Below are positions 10,701 to 40,998 of a stretch of 40,998 bases of DNA, one piece after another. Source of the DNA: Branchiostoma floridae (taxonomy: Eukaryota > Chordata > Leptocardii > Amphioxiformes > Branchiostomatidae). The stretch is taken from the NCBI RefSeq assembly GCF_000003815.2, contig NC_049985.1, positions 603,953 to 644,950 of the forward strand, read 5' to 3'. A program made the translations under genes and the position numbers. The first letter of the stretch is position 1. Every line of letters begins with the position of its first letter. The notes below the pieces were generated by a model. That model was given only the letters and a program-made list of their open reading frames with translations, was not told the DNA's origin and searched no databases.

Positions 10701-11472
10701 CCTTGCAAATAGTTACTAAATTCGCTTCTGTGCTATAATATTTCAAGTTACAAGGCTAAAACTTGGTAAAAACATACAACTAAGTAACGTTATAGTAGAT
10801 TACAAAAAAAATATCGTCAAACTTAAACGAATGTCATAGAATGCTAACGTCAATTCCAGGGTCGAAGAAGAATAAAAATAATCTATTGATCGGTATCCCA
10901 TACTCTGTGTGTTTGGCCATTTCTTCAACCTTCCTGGCCACTTCAATTTCACAAATTATGAAGGGAACTCGTTTTGCCCAAACGACAAACGATTTCCATC
11001 CGCTCACTCGAATCAGTTCATTTGATGATGCCATCCACATTATCAAATGAACGAAGACCTTTATTGCACATTTTTGCCACGTCGGGCTACGTACAGGTCA
11101 CAACTAGACATGTTGAAAAGATACAGTTCACAGATACAAAATGAGACTATCGATAAAATCAACATGGCCTAAATGAATCGACGGAAGAGCAAGTGAGACG
11201 GTAACGCTGGATCTAAATGTGCTCAACTATCTAGTAGAAAATAATACTCCTTTCTAGAGTGGAATGTCCTTTAATTAATGGATTAATCACAGTAATGGCA
11301 ATAATCACAAGAAGGTAAAGATCGGCCTTATTACCTGCGCTATGAACACCTCCGTTACTGTCCCCTCTGACAGGACGTCACAGCTCACCACCGGTGCCGT
11401 GAAACGACAGGCGCCCTTCGGCCAGTCGGGGTCTTCCGTGTAGTACGTGGCTTCGGCGTGCTTTTCCATCAT
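7769..11472 (-). CDS. NHLRC3: NHL repeat-containing protein 3-like (NHLRC3)
   Basis: Five coding exons on the minus strand join with matching phases: 11335-11472, 10249-10408, 9378-9578, 8413-8608 and 7769-8081. The total is 1008 nt, that is 335 residues, close to the roughly 347 of vertebrate NHLRC3. The chain follows NHLRC3 in order: DWPKGACRF; VMVYSEDGTFLRCW then DTPHGLRV; VWVTDTG; VTLGMPGKGG then LDPLQFDQ; MFVVDGDDGINHRLLKLS; GQFRVPHSVDVD then VWVADRRNQRVQVFN; and the C-terminal VIPHMFSV with FIAQLGAKRCRKFV. These are NHL beta-propeller blades. The start ATG (two in a row) is directly preceded by an in-frame TAG, so no longer N-terminus is encoded in this exon. Unlike the vertebrate protein, no signal peptide is seen. 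The biochemical role of NHLRC3 is poorly known, and none is claimed here. Confidence 0.88.
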
Positions 11473-12073
11473 CTAAGACACTTCGTGTAAGCTGCAGAAC
11501 GCCTGGGGATTTAACTGTTAGTCTGTTACATGGTTAATTACCCCCAAGGTGAGAACTTCGAGGCTTCAAAATCTATTGCAGGGTGCACAAGCAAGGTACG
11601 TGGATTTAAAAAGATATTCAAGAATATGTTTAATCTCATGCTGTAGTCTACAAAAAATAGCTGGAGTTCGTCTGCTCGTTCTCATTTACTGAAGTCACTT
11701 GTATTTGACCCCGGCGCGGAGGCATCATACTGCAGCCGACGCACACAGCCGTGAGCGGTAAAAAGTATCCAGGCACAAATTCACGCTGATCATGAACAAA
11801 GTTCGTAATTTTACTCATACAGTCTCAAAACTAACATATCCTTCTGCCATTTACCACAGTTTGTCTATAAATAATCATTGAAAAATAAAATAACATTATG
11901 TTAACAAATAGGAAAAATTGATTGATTAGCGGCCTCGAACTCTGACCTCATGTAACGCAACCCCCACTGGGATGTCAGCCACAGTCAGTACAGGCTGTGT
12001 TCGTCAGGTCGTGCTATTCGATCAGCATCTCTTACTATAGCTTCAAACAAATAACATAACACTAAACACTCAC

Positions 12074-12110
12074 CACAGTTTCCGCCTTCCTGCCGTGCAC
12101 ACAAATCTCT
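12074..12110 (-). other. Probable non-coding first exon of the NHLRC3-like gene
   Basis: A strong donor (CTGTG|GTGAGTG) at 12073-12074 would splice to the acceptor CTGCAG|CTTACACG before 11491, adding 11473-11491 as 5' UTR just ahead of the start codon. The 5' end is placed only from the TATA box upstream and is approximate. The 11492-12073 intron shows no other coding signal. Confidence 0.5.
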
Positions 12111-12139
12111 ACGGCCTGGTCAAGTATGTGACTCAATAC

Positions 12140-12145
12140 TTTATA
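12140..12145 (-). promoter_or_regulatory. TATA box upstream of the NHLRC3-like gene
   Basis: On the minus strand the sequence reads CCGGGTATAAAGTATTG, about 30 bp upstream of the putative non-coding exon. Motif and spacing fit a core promoter. No initiator was tested. Confidence 0.45.
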
Positions 12146-12485
12146 CCCGGGCTACACTGTGTCTGCTGCCACAAACTCGCTGTGACTGCTTTGCGCATGA
12201 CTTTGTAGGGCATTGTGGCCCTAAGGCAATGAAGAGAATACTTGCTCAACAATACGCCAGGTTCTTCCATTGGGGATGACAGCGCTTCTCACCATTGACC
12301 AGTATAAACATAACAAGACCATAGCGCGTCCAGGTCAAAAGATACAAAAACACTGCTGCAGTACCAAGGTCACACAAGGGCCAAAAATCGACGACCTTGA
12401 ACTTTCGTCTTCGCAAACTCTATCCACTCAGTACCAAATGTCAGCACAATCCACCCTGAAGTTAACATGAACACAAATATCCAGA

Positions 12486-12505
12486 AACACACACACACAC
12501 ACACA

Positions 12506-12545
<40 letters not shown>

Positions 12546-12556
12546 CACGCACACAA
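12486..12556. repeat. (CA)n / (CGCA)n microsatellite
   Basis: Uninterrupted CA dinucleotides followed by about ten GCAC tetranucleotides. Confidence 0.95.
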
Positions 12557-12599
12557 CAATATCTCCATTTTTATGGAGGTAACAAAAGCACCGTCCAGG

Positions 12600-12955
12600 G
12601 CCTAAGTATTTCACGAATCTTCTAAAATTCGTAGGAATTTCACGGAAACCGTTCTAATCTTTTATCTAATACGCAGCTTTTTTATGCTAGCCGGCCAACC
12701 GCTGCCTGGGTACGTCACAGCGCTAAGAGGGATATTCAAAATATCTGGGGGAGAACTCCAAAACATACCTTTTTCCAAACGTAGCGACCGGCTGGTTTGC
12801 ACAAAAAGACTGCGTATCCCAGAAGATTCGTAAGTGTCACATATAGCTAATAGCGATTTGTACGTTTCCCATAAGATTCGTATTTTTTTTCGCATATTCA
12901 AAAATATCCCATAAAATTCGTATGAATTTCATAAAATTCGTGCGAATACTTAGGC
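12600..12955. mobile_element. MITE-like element with CCTAAGTATT ends
   Basis: CCTAAGTATT at 12601-12610 is inverted as AATACTTAGG at 12945-12954. Both ends continue into AATTCGT/ACGAAT-rich subterminal repeats such as ATAAAATTCGT. Confidence 0.65.
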
Positions 12956-13349
12956 ACCCCTGACGACTGTAATGTAGTCACTTCCATGACTTAAGGTACA
13001 TTTTTGGTGCGCCGGCACCGCGGGGTTCGAAAGATTACTCAACGAATTTCAGAGACAAACGACGAATACTTTTACGTATTACGAAATATCTAAATTTTAA
13101 AAAAAATCGGCGAAAATAGCACAACAGTGCCACAGTAAATGAACCCCACAGTGCCGCACCGGTGCCCCAATCGCAGTGACATACCACCTTTACCCAACCC
13201 GCAGCAACTGTCGACAGCCTCTTCAAATATCCAGAATGTTTACAGTAAATACACTCGGCACAAAACACAAAAACTTTGCCCAGCCATTTCTCCAGCGCCC
13301 AGCCCTTTGATTGGCATGCGTGGCGCCACCTGGTCGTGTCATTTCTATA

Positions 13350-13686
13350 CAGGTGTAAAAATGGGTACCTGACTTCGGACGGGCAGGTAAAAGAATACCT
13401 ATACCTTCCGTCTGCAATTTATATGCGGCACTGTTAAAAGAAGTTACTAACTTTAGTGAATTGCCCCATTTGTCAAAAAGCAATAAAAAGAATATTCCAC
13501 GCGTGACCTTCAAAGGTGCGAATTCCTCAGGTGAAATAAGTACATAACTTCGGTTTGGTCCGTCCCTCGTTTAGGACGTTAGATAGAGGTCCCGTGTTTG
13601 AAGAGAGCCACACATCGACCATGGTTAAGAACCCACCGCAATTATCGAAAAGAGCAGGGGACCTTCCCGGTGTGAGTGGATCAAAT
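13350..13686 (+). mobile_element. SINE tail fragments
   Basis: GGTGTAAAAATGGGTACCTG and the following ACTTCGG-GGCAGGTAAAAGA block match the SINE at 31728-31936. The segment 13570-13686 (GAGGTCCCGTGTTTGAAG to GTGTGAGTGGATCAAAT) matches the end of the minus-strand SINE at 22930-23190. Confidence 0.65.
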
Positions 13687-15402
13687 TAACCTGTCCGGAT
13701 GTGAAGCTTGTACTATTCTGTACAAATCTGGTGTGTTAGGTGGTTTACCAGGTGTGCAAAACAAACAAAACAAATTCATCACCACCGTCTGTGAAGAGCA
13801 AAAAGTACAAAAGACTCATAACTTATGGGGCCTTGTCTTTTGTAGCCTAAAGCTGAAGGTACATTCTTGAAACCACCTGATGTTTAAGCGGTTTTTACGC
13901 AGAGCGAGAAAAGTTCTTACTGAAATATGCTCTTATTCTTAATGTTAATGTGTTAAAATTTCATGCAACTAGCATATCCCTGGGAACTAGCAATGAAGCA
14001 CCGTGACTTCGAATAGTGAGCGCCCTAAGAGCGTTTCAAAACTCTTTCAAGCCAGGACATAACCAATGATAACTTTCTATGTAGGCAACAGAAGACAACT
14101 TACTCAAATATATAGAATTCACCCAGTAAATACTCAAGTATATCCCTACCTGTATGACAAACTAGACGACAATGGTCTTAGCTTCCGTGCTGAACTTCTG
14201 GCTGGAACTGCCGCCTGTCAAGTTTTTTCACCTCTCAAAGGTAAACCACCTCATTGTTTGTTTTGTTTGAACTTTCTTTATTTATGAAAAGCTCAAATCG
14301 GCCTGCAGGGCGCTTTCCATTGAAGTCATGAGGGAGGTAAGGGTCAGGGAAAATATAACGGATATACACACTACATCGAGTGAAAGCTCATCGTTCATAG
14401 TCAGTGTCCGTACGTTTGGTATTTATTTTTCTTTAAGAGTCTCTTAAAGCAGGTCGGATTTGGGGCCGTACGTGTGTCTGGCGGTAGGTTGTTCCAGACA
14501 TTGGGTCCGTGGCACGGTAGGCTATCGATCTTCTGAAGGTCTCTCGTTTAGGTTGACACTATCTAAGTTCCACCACAAGCATCTGAGCTCACGCGCGACC
14601 CGGGGACATCAATAAACATCATGGTTTGTTTATGAGCGAAGTCGAGAGTGCCAAAGTCTAGATCTTCGATGGCACAAATTTTAACTTTTCATTCAAGTGG
14701 GAGATTAAAGTTTTGTGAGGCCGTATAGAGACCATCATCAGATATAGTTATATGATATAATCTCTTGAAATGGCAGTAACAAATGGCGGGTCATGACACA
14801 GATGTTTTGGCGACCTCGCTTGAACATGCCTTGACGCCAAGGAGGCGCAAGCAAATACCATTGACAAATCTGTTGTCGTACCTCATGCTAACACTTTGTT
14901 GTTGGGAAAACAAACGACATAATACAACGAGCTCGTACTTAAGCTAAGTATGTCGTTTGAATAGATGAACTTCAACGCATCTGGTTATAACTTGAAAGAT
15001 CATCTGTGTTGGTAGAACATTCTGGAAAAGTGGTACTGTAATTTCCAACGCGAAAATTGGATTTACCCAAATCTTTTACTTATCAGCTCCAGTCTCGGTC
15101 AATGGATGAACAATCCATTGCTTCTGTGGCGTCACGTTATGTTGCTAGCACACGTGACTCGGTGAGCAGTGGATCATAAGTTGGAGGAAGTCTATGGTGC
15201 CCACCGTCTCTGTTAAGGGATGGCTGGTATACAGGGCTTCTTTACTCCCTGATTATTCAGGAAAGTGAGTGTGATGTCATGTATCATATAAAGTAACACG
15301 GTCAGAACATCAGAGGCTCCTGTAAAAAAAAAAAAAAGCGGCATGCTGGCCGAGTTGAGCTTTCTCATGAATAAATTAAGGTTCAGACAAACAACAGTAC
15401 AG

Positions 15403-15600
15403 AAAATTCAGGTCCAGGTACGGTCGAGGTCCAGAGAGTCAAGTCCAGGTCCGGACCTGAACCTGGACCTAATTATTTGTGAAAACTTTTGAATGGGCGA
15501 TACTAAAAACAATGGTCCATTTCGCTACAAAGGAATCTGTTTGGTGGAGTATCCGACGTCCATTTGCGTTTTAAAATTCTATCTTCACGTTAACAACGTC
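15403..15600 (+). repeat. Copy of an interspersed repeat with a GGTCC-rich palindrome
   Basis: Contains ACAGAAAATTCAGGTCCAGG, then AGGTCCGGACCTGAACCT, then AACAATGGTCCATTTCGCTA, which align in order to the 30610 copy. Confidence 0.8.
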
Positions 15601-17160
15601 ACAGAAGCAGTGTATTGTGCATTCCTTGACAAAGACCGTGGCTGTTCAGTCAAAAAATTTGGGTAAGTTTGGAAATTACAGTTCGACATTTTCTACAGAA
15701 TTACTAATCAAGCAGATCCACGGTGGCGTACCGGTGCCCGTTTGACTCCCTTTGGTCGGCTATACTCCTTGGCCAGATTATATACTATCTTATGGCACCG
15801 TGGGATCTGCTTGGAGATTGCAGAATTACAGCCTAAGGGTTATAAGGCACCTAGAGCCATCGATGGCGACACCTTGTTCATTCTGAATTTGTGTTTCGCA
15901 GAAGTTTCCAATTATTTATTCAAGTGGTGTAGTCTTACAGTTACAAGAGAAACTGTACTGGATCAACTTGGAACAAATACTTGTAATTGCAGTAAGAACG
16001 TTAACAATATGGAGTAAAATTGTGTTTTTTGACACCGGCTATCATATACGTTTATGCACGCCATATGTGCGATTTAATATTTGCCCGAGTCAGGATTGTA
16101 GAACTTTTAGTCATCAAACTCAAAGTCAGTTTTGGGCACTTTTTTACGTAATAAGATGACGCAACTCTATTCCAATCCATACCAACATTCAAGGAGCAAA
16201 AAATTGATACTGCAATGGCGCGAGGACGCCGTGAATTTAGGGCCCTTCATCGTCGCTATTTGGATCAGCCATGTTTGAATTTCCCGAACACTCTCCGACT
16301 TCTCCCGACTTGACCCGACCCGATGCGAAGAGTAGTCACGTGGTGTACTGTGCCCTTTCTGTGTGCGGCCGGAACTTACCGAACATTGCCGACTGAGGAA
16401 ACGGATACTGGACGGATCAAGGCCTAATTTGCGTAGGTTATAATATTTAGGGAATCCCAGTGAATCATTCTAGCCGCTCTTAGTATGAAATAATGTTATA
16501 GATGTGGAAATATAGTGCAGTAGACACGAATTTCAAACAGATTGCCTTATCCAGATTATTTCTATTTTTTCAACGCCATGATATTGCTAAGGTTGCCTTT
16601 GTCATGTGCTATTAATTCTTCATTTTTACATTGATTAATATGGGTAACAAATAGATCAGTGTAGTCTTGCAAAAGAATACTTGTATAACCGAGTAATGAT
16701 GTTGGATTAGTGCACTTGTGTAAATAATTTGTACAACCAAAAACTTCATCACCGCAACTAAGCGTTTTTAAAACACAGTTGTCCTCGCATGTTTTTTAAT
16801 GTGTCCAATTATTTCATCATTGGGTGGGAAACTGGACTTGCGTTTATCCTTTCTTGTTATATTATGTACAATGTATTACTTTCTGTCTAATGTGATTTTC
16901 CTTTGCTTTTCATTTGTACTTGATTTCTCTCTGTAAAATATGTATGCTTTTTTATGTAAGGGGTCAAAATAAGTCTTGTACTTGAGTGCGCTACCTCTTT
17001 GTCACATTGTATTATTGTTTAAATGTTTGAATAAAAAAAATAGTTTGTAGTTGTTAATGATATGTGTTATTTGCCATAAATTGATACAATCGTTATGTGA
17101 TACACTTTAACTTTGTAAAAATCTTTCCTTGCACATTTTTCCCTTTCTCTCTGCATGTGT

Positions 17161-17164
<4 letters not shown>

Positions 17165-17193
<29 letters not shown>
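17165..17193. repeat. (GT)n microsatellite
   Basis: About fourteen GT dinucleotides in a row, just downstream of the LINE 3' tail. Confidence 0.95.
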
Positions 17194-17196
<3 letters not shown>

Positions 17197-17225
17197 TCAA
17201 CACCCTCTACAGTCTTGATCTTTCT

Positions 17226-19490
17226 TTTGTTTGTTTGTTTGTTTTATTGGGATCTCCATTAGCGATACCACCGAAGTGGTACCACTATTCTTCCTGGAGT
17301 CCGACACTTATAGATATATACAATAAAAACGGAATTAGTTAACTAAACTTATACAATTGATAAACAGAAAGGTAACAAAATTAACAGAGGTAACTTAAAG
17401 TAAACGTGAGAGGTCAGAGGTCAAATTAAAACGTCAGAAATATCTTTTGGGATTTGTATGTAGAAAATAAATATGAATAATGATTAACAAACCATAATTG
17501 ACTTGAATGAACTAAATGATCAACAGGAAGTAAGTACAGAATAAAGTAGTCGTGATGGTAAGAAAAATATAACGTGATAAACTGTCCGTAACTGAAAATA
17601 ATATCAATAATAACAACATAAACCATGCCTAATGTATTTACAGAAGGAACAGAATAAATACTACTGAAAAAAATACATGAATAGAAAAGCACCAGGTTGT
17701 CTTTTCTTGTACCCTAAACATAATTAACAACATAAACTGTCTTGTCACCTTGCTACCACCATGTGCTCAGTGGTCCTGTATAGCTTTGTATACACCAATT
17801 TTTTATCCTGTTTTTGAACTCTGCATAGTTTGTAGATGTAATGTTTCTCGGTAGTGTGTTATATGTCTTAGTGCATCTGTACTGGAAGGTCCTGGTGAGT
17901 GCTTTTGTTCTGGGTTTAGGTAAGGTGAACCCCCCTTTATGTGATAGTCTTGTGTTGTGGTTATGAGAGATGATGGTTGTTCTGACCTTGTCATATATTC
18001 CTTGCGGTTCCTTAACTGACAGCATTTTATGAAAAGCACAGATAGTACTGGTGATAATCTCTCTTTAACTGTTTGCCATCCTAGCCTGGAAAGTAGGTCG
18101 TCAGAACTTGTGAAAAGTGTGGAGTTGGTAGCAAGTCTGGCTGCACGGTTTTGCATGGTTTGCAGTTTATCTAATTGTGTCTGTGTTGTCGAAGAAAGGA
18201 TAGGAGCACAATAATCTAGATGTGACAAAACAAGCGACTGTATCACAGCTTTTAATATGTCACCTGGAAAGAAGTTTTTGTATTTCCTTAACGATGCTAG
18301 AGTGCCAGCCATTTTAGTCCTGGTTTTGTGTACATGTTGGGCCCAGGAGAGATGCTGGTCAACTGTGAAGCCAAGCAGGTCAGCTTGTCTTACTTGTGTG
18401 ATGTTCCTACCACCCACACTTAGCCTTAATTCTGGGTTGTTCTTAAGTTTTTGGTGACTACCTATAAGCATAGATTTGGTTTTCCCCACATTAAGAACCA
18501 GTCTGTTGATTTCCACCCATCTCCAAATACGTGTGAGTACAGGTTGAATGATATTTTCTACTTCAGCAACACTAGGCGCTGCAGCAAATGGGGTGGTGTC
18601 GTCAGCATATAAAACCATGTCAGTATTAGTATTCGTTGTTATGGTAGGGAGGTCGTTGGTGTAAAGGCAAAATAGTAAGGGCCCAAGACAGCTCCCTTGT
18701 GGCACTCCACACCTGATTTCTCTATATGGCGAGAAGTCCCCATTTATAAACACAGCCTGTTCCTTCCTCTGAGGTAACTCTCTACCCAGCTGACTGCTAG
18801 CTCATTGAAACATAGCATTTCAACTTAGCCAGCAGGATATCGTGATTGACTATATCGAAGGCTGCACTAAAGTCTAGCAGTACAGCTCCAACTATGTTTC
18901 CTTTATCAAGTTCAGTCAGCCACTGGTCAGTCATTTGTATTAGAGCACTTGAGGTGGAATGATGCTTCCTATAAGCATGTTGGCATTCTGAAATGATGTC
19001 ATTTTGGAGGAGATAGTTTTGCAACTGGTTTTGCAACAAGTTTTGTGGAAGGGACTTAAGTAGCACCTTTACCTGCTCTTCAGTGACAGATTGAAAAGAG
19101 AAGGAGCAATTCTTTGAGGCCATTATGTTCCTCTTAATTGGTGTTAGTGCTTCTTCCATGTCTAGTTGTCCTTCATGTGTGAGATTGTTTACCTTGTTAA
19201 TGAAGTAATCATTGAAATATGTGGCAATATCACTGGGTTTGGTCCATATCTGTCCATCTGATTCTATGAAGTTGGGTGTTTTACAAGTCTTTCTACCCAG
19301 CATACTGTTTATCACATTCCAGAGTTGCTTGGTGTTATTATTACTGCTGTGTGCCTCTAACTGCTCTTTGTAAAAGGCTCTCTTCTTCTTTCGATTTTCC
19401 CTAACTGTGTCGTTTCTCAGTCTTTTGTACCGTTGGAAGTTCCTTATACTTGGACCACCTCTTGTGGGTGTAGTTCGTGTGTAGCCTCAA
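17226..19490 (-). mobile_element. Degraded CR1/L2-like non-LTR retrotransposon (reverse transcriptase), 5' truncated
   Basis: Minus-strand frames encode reverse-transcriptase blocks: LLDFSAAFDIVNHDILL, CGVPQGSCLGPLLF and the catalytic LYADDTT, then LGFTVDQHLSWAQHV, LSHLDYCAPIL and the C-terminal RTKALTRTFQYRC. Breaks: the part of the domain expected between KSLPQ and LQNYLLQNDI is missing, a frame break lies near 18790, and another lies near 18020. The 3' end is a short (AAAC)n tail at 17226-17242, as in CR1/L2-type elements. The 5' end fades near 19490 in a basic segment (ENRKKKRAFYKEQ). It is inactive. Confidence 0.85.
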
Positions 19491-19732
19491 GGCGGCGCTA
19501 ACTTCTTGGCACGTTAATTTCGTGTCATCATATCCTGGTTATGCCTTGCTATTTTACATGCACTTTATATTTTGATATGTTGGTATATGCTGCTAGGATA
19601 TCAATATTGTACAGTTGATGTTGTAGTGTTTATATGCGCTGGAGGGCAACTTGCAAAGGTGCGTCCGCACTCATTGTTGCTCTCTCCGTTACTCTTTTTG
19701 GTGAATTCAAATAAATCAATAGATAAATTTGT

Positions 19733-40971
<21,239 letters not shown>

Positions 40972-40998
40972 CCTCTCGCAACTACGAGCAAATGTCAC

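Larger units (their letters stand above)
12150..17220. other. Intergenic region without a supported gene
   Basis: Between the NHLRC3-like promoter and the LINE I see repeats only: the CA/CGCA microsatellite, the MITE at 12600, SINE-tail pieces (13350-13438, 13570-13686), the GGTCC repeat at 15403, and (GT)n at 17165-17193. Several small frames exist; the 14087-14200 one looks weakly gene-like (see findings). Confidence 0.6.

Noticed and set aside
15742-16017. A 91-residue plus frame (TPFGRLYSLARLYTILWHRG).
   Set aside because: No recognisable domain, no splice or start context that I could support, and chance frames of this size are expected here.

Overview
The window is a piece of a metazoan nuclear genome: intron-rich genes with GT/AG boundaries, AATAAA signals, many short DNA transposons and SINEs, three assembly gaps (22259-22557, 26436-27371, 34056-34155) and shuffled extracellular domains. 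Tandem repeats that straddle exon/intron boundaries, the mix of C-type lectin, CUB and LDLa modules, and the repeat families all fit a cephalochordate (amphioxus, Branchiostoma). This is an inference; no species marker was searched.

Three genes can be read. (1) On the plus strand at 2149-6214 lies the 3' part of a gene for a secreted, probably GPI-anchored protein of unknown family, with five exons in the window and a poly(A) signal near 7021. Its first visible exon carries a six-fold 72-bp minisatellite that repeats the 5' splice site, and its last exon is followed by tandem copies of the segment encoding its C-terminal tail. (2) On the minus strand at 7769-12110 lies a complete five-coding-exon NHLRC3-like gene (335 codons) with a TATA box and a non-coding first exon. 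It converges on gene 1. (3) On the minus strand at 19733-40971 lies a large mosaic gene. In protein order it encodes a signal peptide, eleven LDL-receptor class A (LDLa) or LDLa-like modules, a discoidin/F5-8C domain (cut by a gap), a C-type lectin domain, an acidic linker, a CUB domain and a second C-type lectin domain with a QPD motif. No membrane segment is visible, so it looks like a secreted multidomain recognition protein. Almost all its exons are phase 1-1 modules.

Region by region: 1-2148 holds repeats and intron; 2149-7030 gene 1; 7769-12145 the NHLRC3-like gene; 12150-17220 intergenic DNA with MITEs, SINE pieces and microsatellites; 17226-19490 a degraded minus-strand CR1/L2-like LINE; 19733-40971 the mosaic gene, most of whose introns contain mobile elements. 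These include five copies of one MITE family, a Mutator-like foldback element with a perfect 9-bp target duplication, a TA-flanked 1.1-kb element and tRNA-derived SINEs.

The most interesting items are the mosaic lectin architecture and the recurrent tandem duplication of exon boundaries at three places, one of which leaves every alternative donor in frame.
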